NCBI GenBank assembly: GCA_947581755.1
Contig: CANPVN010000011.1
Span: forward strand, 1 to 47,533
Reading direction: 5' to 3'
From: an uncultured Clostridia bacterium
GTDB taxonomy: Bacteria > Bacillota > Clostridia > Christensenellales > Pumilibacteraceae
DNA length: 47,533 nucleotides
Position numbers and translations under genes: made by a program. How positions within the stretch are numbered: the stretch's first letter is position 1; each line of letters starts with the position of its first letter. Below the pieces are notes generated by a model that made no database searches, was not told where the DNA came from, and was given only the letters and a program-made list of their open reading frames with translations. Below are positions 42,204 through 47,533 of the stretch, piece after piece.

Positions 42204-42226
42204 AAAAAAATTCTCCTTTTGTTTCT

Positions 42227-43045
42227 TTAAGAATCGAGACAGAATTTGTCTATTATATGCGCGATAGCCGACTCCGAGCAAGGCGGAGCGATATAGTCCG
42301 CTTTTTCTTTGAGGGCGGCAACTGCGTTTCCGACGGCAACCGACAGACCTGCGGCTTCTATCATGGGAATATCGTTATATTGGTCTCCGATCGCAATCGT
42401 TTGAGATATATCGACGCCGTTGAGCGAGGCGAGGAAACGGAGCGCGTTGCCTTTGCCTGCGTTGCGAGAGCACATTTCCACGAAGATGGGGTTGGAGCTG
42501 AAGAACACCGATTTTTTTGCTATCGTCTCGTTGAGTTCGTCTATCATCGGCAGAGTTTTTTCCTTTTCGGTGACTATCAGCAGTTTTGTTATAGGGGCGT
42601 TGCTCTTTATTATAAATTCGCGGAGATTTCCCACTATTGTGTAGGGCGTTCCCGTAAAGTCGCGATATTTTTTGTTTATCTCGTTTTCCTCGTCTATATA
42701 GAGGTGTCCCTCGTCATATAAGTGATAATAAAGCCCTCTTTTTTCGCACGTCAGCGCGGCGGAGAGGAGTTCGTCTTTGTCTATCGGATAGTTCTTCAAC
42801 AACTTGCCGTCGGGGAAACTTTTTATCACGCTGCCGTTCAGACAAATGAGCGTAAGAGCGCTGTTTTTCAACCCCAGGTCGCAGATTATGTTATAAACCG
42901 AGTCGTAACTTCGTCCGCTTGCAATGGTAAAGTAGCCTCCCGCTTGAGTGAAACGCCTTATGGCGTCCTTGTTTTCTTTGCTTACGATTCTGTCGTGACC
43001 CGCCATAGTCCCGTCAAAGTCCGAGATGATCATTTTGTATTTCAT
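42227..43045 (-). CDS. Cof-type HAD hydrolase
   Basis: A 272-residue HAD phosphatase of the Cof/IIB subfamily. Motif I is IISDFDGTM (residues 6-14), motif II is TIASGRS, the lysine of motif III is in the GKGNALRFLASL helix, and motif IV is AIGDQYNDIPM. Cof-type enzymes dephosphorylate sugar phosphates or flavin and pyridoxal phosphates; the substrate cannot be read. Its ATG overlaps the uvrC stop codon as ATGA (43042-43045), so it is translationally coupled. It starts with an AAGGAGAAA site inside uvrC. Confidence 0.88.
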   Translation of the reverse strand: MKYKMIISDFDGTMAGHDRIVSKENKDAIRRFTQAGGYFTIASGRSYDSVYNIICDLGLKNSALTLICLNGSVIKSFPDGKLLKNYPIDKDELLSAALTCEKRGLYYHLYDEGHLYIDEENEINKKYRDFTGTPYTIVGNLREFIIKSNAPITKLLIVTEKEKTLPMIDELNETIAKKSVFFSSNPIFVEMCSRNAGKGNALRFLASLNGVDISQTIAIGDQYNDIPMIEAAGLSVAVGNAVAALKEKADYIAPPCSESAIAHIIDKFCLDS

Positions 43046-44838
43046 TTTTTCTCCTTGTAAAAGTTGTAAATGTTTTGCGCGGTCTTTTTGTCTACCGCTT
43101 CGCATAGTTCGCTTAATTCGGCATTTTTGAGTTTTTCGTAACTGTCGAAGCGGGCAAGTAACTTTGTGACTTTGGCTTTTCCCACTCCCGAAACGGACAT
43201 GAGTTCGCTTTGAAGGTGTTTTTGTCTCAGCGTTCTGTGATACGAGACGGCAAATCTATGCGCCTCGTCGCGTATTCTTTGCATAAGTCTCAAAGCGATA
43301 TCGCGTTTTTCAAGTCTCAGCGGTTCGGATTCGCCGACAAAGTAAATTTCTTCGTCTCGTTTGGCGAGACTCACCATGGGGATATCTTCGCCCATCGCCT
43401 TCATAGAAGAGTAGGCGTGCGACAGTTGTCCCTTGCCGCCGTCTATCACGATAAGGTCGGGGAGCGCGCCGAACTTTTCGTCCTCTCGCGAGCGTTCTAT
43501 GCGGCGTTTTATCGTTTCCGCCATGCTCGCAAAGTCATCTGCGCCTTGTACTGTCTTTATTTTGTATCGGCGATAGAGGTCTTTCGCGGGTTTTCCGTCT
43601 ATAAAGACGACCTGAGAGGACACATTATCGGTGCCTTGAATGTTGGATATATCGTAACATTCCATTTTTCGTACGCTCTTTAAGCCCAAGAGTTTTGCCA
43701 GCCTCTCGCAGGCGCCCAAAGTCATTTCCTTTTCTCTCTCTTCCTTTTCGACGTTCTTTTCGAGATAAGTCGAGGCGTTGTCTTTCGCCATATCCATGAG
43801 TTTGGCTTTTATTCCTTTTTTTGGGCAGTGTATATCGGGCTTAAAGCCGCTCAAATTCTTCAAAAACTCGGCGACGGACGAGAAATCGGAGTCGAGTTGA
43901 ACGCATATCTCGGGCGGAATATCGGCGTTTGGATAGTACTGCGTCATAAATTCCGCCAACAAGTCCTCGGTTTCGCGGTCGAGGTCGGTAATGAAAAAAC
44001 TTCTCGCGCCCATCATTTTGCCGTTTCTCACTATGACGATACTTATGACGCTGTGCAGAGCGTCCTTATGGTAGTAGAAACAATCGAGGTCGTTTATCGT
44101 TTCCGCGGTGGCGATCGTGCGTTGTTTCAGTTTGTCTATCATTTCTAATTGATTGCGATAGACTATGGCTCTTTCGAAATCCTCGTTTTGCGCTGCCGAG
44201 AGCATTTTTTGTTCTATGAGTTCGGCGGCGGCTCCGTCTTTTCCTTGCAAGAAGGCGATGACTTTTTTGACTATCGAGGCGTAGTCCTCTTGAGAAATGA
44301 GCCCGCCGCAAGGCGCGGTACAGCGTTTTATGTGGTAATTGAGGCAAGGACGCGTCGAAGTAAAGCGTTTGGGGCAGGTGCGCATTCCGTAAGCCGAAGA
44401 GATAATGCCCACTATGTCCTTGACATAGATTCCGTTGAAGTAGGGCCCGAAGTATCTTGCTCCGTCCTTTTTGGGTTTTCGCGTTATTTCTACTGTGGGG
44501 AAGGGGATACGCGTGTCTATTTTTATATAAGGGCTTGCCTTGTCGTCCTTCAACAAAATGTTATATTTTGGCTTATATTTGTTGATGAGGTTGGCTTCGA
44601 GCGACAGCGCGTCCTTTTCGGAAAGAGTGACGATATAGTCGAAATCGGCTATGTTGTCGACCATAGCCTGAACTTTGGGATGCTTGGGAGAAGAGCCGAA
44701 ATATTGCTTGACTCTGTTTTTGAGGACTACCGCTTTTCCGATATAGATAATGGCTCCCGAAGCGTCCTTCATAATATAGACTCCGCTGTTGGTGGGCAGT
44801 TCGGAGATCTTTTGTTTCAAAAGCGGAGTCAATATCAA
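43042..44838 (-). CDS. uvrC: UvrABC system protein C
   Basis: An excinuclease subunit of about 598 residues making the 3' and 5' incisions in nucleotide excision repair. Visible domains in order: GIY-YIG nuclease (GVYIMKDASGAIIYIGKAVVL), Cys-rich region, UVR motif (LIEQKMLSAAQNEDFERAIVYRNQL), RNase H-like endonuclease (MECYDISNIQGTDNVSSQVVF, later DLIVIDGGKGQL) and a C-terminal helix-hairpin-helix (SVSGVGKAKVTKLL). No ATG is available. I chose TTG at 44838 because it overlaps the queH stop as TTGA and lies behind GGGTG; TTG 44853 and GTG 44847 are alternatives. Confidence 0.9.
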   Translation of the reverse strand: MILTPLLKQKISELPTNSGVYIMKDASGAIIYIGKAVVLKNRVKQYFGSSPKHPKVQAMVDNIADFDYIVTLSEKDALSLEANLINKYKPKYNILLKDDKASPYIKIDTRIPFPTVEITRKPKKDGARYFGPYFNGIYVKDIVGIISSAYGMRTCPKRFTSTRPCLNYHIKRCTAPCGGLISQEDYASIVKKVIAFLQGKDGAAAELIEQKMLSAAQNEDFERAIVYRNQLEMIDKLKQRTIATAETINDLDCFYYHKDALHSVISIVIVRNGKMMGARSFFITDLDRETEDLLAEFMTQYYPNADIPPEICVQLDSDFSSVAEFLKNLSGFKPDIHCPKKGIKAKLMDMAKDNASTYLEKNVEKEEREKEMTLGACERLAKLLGLKSVRKMECYDISNIQGTDNVSSQVVFIDGKPAKDLYRRYKIKTVQGADDFASMAETIKRRIERSREDEKFGALPDLIVIDGGKGQLSHAYSSMKAMGEDIPMVSLAKRDEEIYFVGESEPLRLEKRDIALRLMQRIRDEAHRFAVSYHRTLRQKHLQSELMSVSGVGKAKVTKLLARFDSYEKLKNAELSELCEAVDKKTAQNIYNFYKEKK

Positions 44839-45413
44839 AGTTTGCACCCGCAATAGTTTTGTCTGTAAATATTGTATTGAGCCGCAAGTTCGTTGCTGCG
44901 CTTAAAGCCGTTGTGTTTTTTGAAATCCGAAGGCAAAAATTTTATGTTGTATTTTCTTCCTATCGATTCTCCGACTTCGTTTATGACGTCGGCGTTCTTG
45001 TGCGGACTTACCGACAGAGTTGTGCAAAAGTAACTGAAACTGCCCGCTTTTGCGAGTTGAGCCGTTCTGTCGAGTCTCAGTTCGAAGCATTTGCGGCATC
45101 TTGCGCCGCCTTCGGGCTCGTTTTCCAGACCCTTTACAAAGTCGAGGAACACTTGATTTTCGTATTCGCCCTCGATAATGCGAACGCCGACTTCTTTGCA
45201 ATAGCGTTTTTGTTCGGAAAGGCGGTGAAGATATTCCTCTTTGGGCATGATATTGGGATTGTAGTAAAAGAGGGTAAGGTCGAAATCTTTTACGAGAGTT
45301 TCGATGACCGACGAGGCGCACACCGCGCAACAGCTGTGCAAAAGCAGCGCGGGCTTAATGCCGTATTTTCGGTTAAGGTCGATTACTTCTTGCATTTTTT
45401 CGGAATAATTCAT
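44835..45413 (-). CDS. queH: Epoxyqueuosine reductase QueH
   Basis: A 192-residue enzyme for the last step of queuosine tRNA modification, the non-orthologous replacement for QueG. The conserved cysteine motifs are present: LLHSCCAVC (C28-C29 and C32), GARCRKCFELRL, and the C-terminal YRQNYCGC, which together bind an iron-sulfur cluster and a metal. FCTTLSVSPHKN and LPSDFKKHNGFKRSNELA are also family-specific. The ATG at 45413 follows AGAGGT and has a near-consensus promoter. It heads the queH-uvrC-Cof-hprK run. No queuosine uptake gene is in the window. Confidence 0.9.
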   Translation of the reverse strand: MNYSEKMQEVIDLNRKYGIKPALLLHSCCAVCASSVIETLVKDFDLTLFYYNPNIMPKEEYLHRLSEQKRYCKEVGVRIIEGEYENQVFLDFVKGLENEPEGGARCRKCFELRLDRTAQLAKAGSFSYFCTTLSVSPHKNADVINEVGESIGRKYNIKFLPSDFKKHNGFKRSNELAAQYNIYRQNYCGCKL

Positions 45414-45435
45414 AGTTGTTTTACCTCTATAGATT

Positions 45436-45464
45436 ATTTTAAAATAAATTCGAAATTTTGTCAA
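45436..45464 (-). promoter_or_regulatory. Promoter of the queH operon
   Basis: On the minus strand TTGACA (45464-45459) and TAAAAT (45441-45436) are separated by 17 bp. Confidence 0.8.
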
Positions 45465-45525
45465 TACCGAAGAGGGGATTTTCGTTCAATAATTATTATG
45501 CGTTTTCGTCGTATCGCGACAACGA

Positions 45526-45553
45526 AAAAAGACGACCCGAAGATCGTCTTTTT
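45526..45553 (-). terminator. Terminator of the gene at 45632
   Basis: AAAAAGACGA (45526-45535) and TCGTCTTTTT (45544-45553) form a 10-bp stem with flanking A and T runs. It is well placed for the minus-strand gene ending at 45632. Confidence 0.75.
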
Positions 45554-45631
45554 CCGTTTGAGGAGGAGATTTTACTCTCCTTTAAGAAGAGGCATATCGG
45601 CCGTCTTTACCGCCGAATAAAAATCATTTGA

Positions 45632-47533
45632 TTAAGCCTCGGGCAGATTTGCGCTGAAACCGAGAAGCTCGAAGAAGTAATTTTCTCCTTCTTTTATCGA
45701 ATAAGTAATTCCGCATTCGACTTTGGTTATCGTATTCTCTTCGTTAAAGCTGATTCTGAATGTAAGTTTTACGCTCAACTTCTGCGCGAGTTCGTTTATC
45801 TTGACATTTTGCAAAACACCGATAATAGGTACAATCGTGTTTTCATACCATTTATTGAAATCGGTTCCGCCTATATCCGTCAAAACCGTATTCAAAGAAA
45901 CTTTACCGAAGTCGGCAGAATTTTTTATCGCCCACATAAAGTAAGCGCCTGCGGTTTGATCTTTGGGAGCTTCAACCGAAGCATCGTATTTTTTTACAAA
46001 CTCGTAAACGGTATTCGCATCTACTCCGAACAAATTCAGAACGGTATCGAGAAGTCCCGCAACTACATCATCGGTAAGTTGACCGCCCGCATACATATTC
46101 AACATACTTAAAAATTGAGGTACCGAGTATCCGCTGAACATATTGAGGATAGGCAGAAGTTGCTTTATCGACGAAGCGTAATCTGCGCTTATAAGACCGA
46201 GCAATGCGTCCAAAGCCGCGACGTCGCCTGCGTCGGCGGGGATTATCATTTCAAGCAAAGGCGAAACAATTCCCGTAAGATCTATATCGCGAGTCAATGA
46301 AGTAATTCCGTTTCTGTTGGGTTCGCTCTTTACGAAACCGAGATTGGTAAATACTTTCTCGTTAAGGCTCGAACTCTTTATCAAAGTAACTATCTTTGTG
46401 TAGTAAGTTTTAAGCTCGTCTATGGATATGGTTCCGCCGATATATTTCTTTGCGAGGGCTTTTACAACCGTCGTAAGAAGAGTAGAGTCGAACACGTTAT
46501 CGTCGGCAAACTTGAGGTTGTTGTCGAGAAGAGAGGTCTCTATAACGGAAAGTTCGGTCGTTTCTCTGTCGGAGATCGTCAATCCGCAAGAGAGTTCGAG
46601 TTGCTTTCCTTCCGTTGCGGTTGCCGAGGTGTATTTGCCTTCGAGACCCGCAACAAAGGACTGAATTGCATATTCTTTGTCCACGTCGAGTTTCAAGTAA
46701 AGTTTGAATTGCGTAAAGTTCATTCCTTCCAACTCATCGAAGGGGATAAAGGAAAGCAGATCCGATATTGTGGTGTTCTTAAGGAAATCGGCAAGTTTTG
46801 TCAATAACGATGCAACGGTAGCGGTCTCGTCGCCCGTGATTTTCTTTACTATATCGTCGAGTTTTACAGCGCCGATTTTTCCGCTCTGCAAAACTTTGGC
46901 AATGTATGCGCCCAAAGTATCGCCCTCTTGGGGAGCGTCAACTCCGAGGTTGAGTTTAGAGAGAATACCGTAGATACTCTGAGGAGTTGCGTTTATACCC
47001 AAAGAAGCGACCAACGAGTCGAGCAAGTCTGCAAGACTGCTTTGCGCGATCATGGGAAGCAACATACTGTCAAGTAAATTGACAAGTTCTCCGACTGTTT
47101 TGTCATCGACTGCGGGAATGATTTGTTCTATAAGGGAAGCAATATCACCGAGGTCAAAGCCCAAAACGCTTTCCAAAACAGAGGAAAGTACCTCATTGAG
47201 AGAAGTGTCCTTCATGCCGTACAGAACGCCTACAACGGTGTTGACGATGTCGGCAATATCGGTGTCGCAGTATAACTCGTAACCGTTATCCGTCTCTTCG
47301 AAGTTGAGGAAGGACAAATCAACGTCGGCAAGTTGAGTCTTGATATATTCCTTTAAGGTTGTAAACAACGAACCCAAATCTTTTATTTCTTCGGGAAGAG
47401 CAATTTTGTTGAGTATCTTCGTCGAAGGCTCTTTTGCTTCCGTTCCGTCGTTTACATCATAAGTAGCGTCGAGAACATATATTGCGTTGTCTCTCATGCT
47501 TATCGTAGTTCTTACGATACCTACAAGATTTCC
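45632..47533 (-). CDS. Large uncharacterised, probably extracellular protein (N-terminus outside window)
   Basis: The frame is open to the window edge, giving at least 633 codons. An in-frame ATG at 47497 has no ribosome site, and coding-like sequence continues upstream (VGIVRTTIS), so the true start is outside. The protein is rich in repeated helical segments such as TVGELVNLLDSMLLPMIAQ, and ends with a beta-strand pair, LTFRISFNEENTITKVECGI and FFELLGFSANLPEA. It has no Walker or catalytic motif that I recognise. The amphipathic repeats suggest a secreted or surface protein, but the signal region is not visible. Confidence 0.6.
   Translation of the reverse strand, partial: GNLVGIVRTTISMRDNAIYVLDATYDVNDGTEAKEPSTKILNKIALPEEIKDLGSLFTTLKEYIKTQLADVDLSFLNFEETDNGYELYCDTDIADIVNTVVGVLYGMKDTSLNEVLSSVLESVLGFDLGDIASLIEQIIPAVDDKTVGELVNLLDSMLLPMIAQSSLADLLDSLVASLGINATPQSIYGILSKLNLGVDAPQEGDTLGAYIAKVLQSGKIGAVKLDDIVKKITGDETATVASLLTKLADFLKNTTISDLLSFIPFDELEGMNFTQFKLYLKLDVDKEYAIQSFVAGLEGKYTSATATEGKQLELSCGLTISDRETTELSVIETSLLDNNLKFADDNVFDSTLLTTVVKALAKKYIGGTISIDELKTYYTKIVTLIKSSSLNEKVFTNLGFVKSEPNRNGITSLTRDIDLTGIVSPLLEMIIPADAGDVAALDALLGLISADYASSIKQLLPILNMFSGYSVPQFLSMLNMYAGGQLTDDVVAGLLDTVLNLFGVDANTVYEFVKKYDASVEAPKDQTAGAYFMWAIKNSADFGKVSLNTVLTDIGGTDFNKWYENTIVPIIGVLQNVKINELAQKLSVKLTFRISFNEENTITKVECGITYSIKEGENYFFELLGFSANLPEA

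Noticed and set aside
43210..45620. Long open frames opposite uvrC and queH on the plus strand
   Set aside because: They are mirror frames of clearly real genes, with no start context and no motif.

Overview
The window looks like a chromosome segment of a low-to-mid GC, host-associated Gram-positive bacterium of the Clostridia (Christensenellales-like is a guess). Reasons: strong AGGAGG ribosome sites, very canonical sigma-A promoters, HPr kinase, an ECF-type vitamin transporter, QueH, a Spo0A-type DNA-binding domain, a ClpP protease and lipoproteins with lipobox signals. There are also very large surface proteins typical of gut mucosal bacteria. No rRNA or tRNA gene and no CRISPR array was seen.

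Layout. (1) 1-6750 is an accessory, mosaic stretch: the end of a DUF2075 protein, two paralogous KilA-N proteins, a lone nucleotidyltransferase, a stand-alone Spo0A-C-like protein, an AAA/DUF4143 ATPase with a perfect operator-like palindrome, a small zinc-ribbon membrane protein behind a structured leader RNA, and a divergent XRE repressor/small membrane protein pair sharing twin palindromic operators. (2) 6750-12230 is mostly housekeeping or accessory metabolism: an XRE membrane regulator, a NimA-like flavoprotein, thiamine pyrophosphokinase with a membrane protein, a cobalamin riboswitch driving a DUF4430 lipoprotein plus an ECF S component, and a NADAR protein. (3) 12363-24182 is one gene of 3939 codons, a surface protein with discoidin-like, M60 metallopeptidase, beta-helix, beta-rich and very long helical-repeat regions. 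(4) 24442-26887 holds a TauE/SafE permease, a metallophosphoesterase and an XRE-type regulator. (5) 27038-32155 is a compact four-gene operon combining a ClpP peptidase, a Sel1/degenerate AAA+-like protein, a soluble VirD4-like ATPase and a winged-helix acidic protein, with no conjugation genes nearby. This is the best candidate for an undescribed system. (6) 32260-34494 holds an esterase and a Gate-domain membrane protein, followed by a repeat-rich spacer. (7) 35073-41429 holds two surface lipoproteins sharing an N-terminal module: one beta-helix-like, expressed from a promoter with a nine-G tract, and one BspA-type leucine-rich protein. (8) 41694-45413 on the minus strand is a tightly overlapped run queH-uvrC-Cof phosphatase-hprK (catalytic domain only). 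(9) 45632-47533 is the 3' part of a large uncharacterised protein.

Regulation is unusually readable. About sixteen promoters match TTGACA-17-TATAAT closely, all with a 17-bp spacer. The two 18-bp exceptions are the Spo0A-like gene and the G9 promoter, where tract length itself may set expression. All functional statements come from motif reading by eye; no database search was possible.
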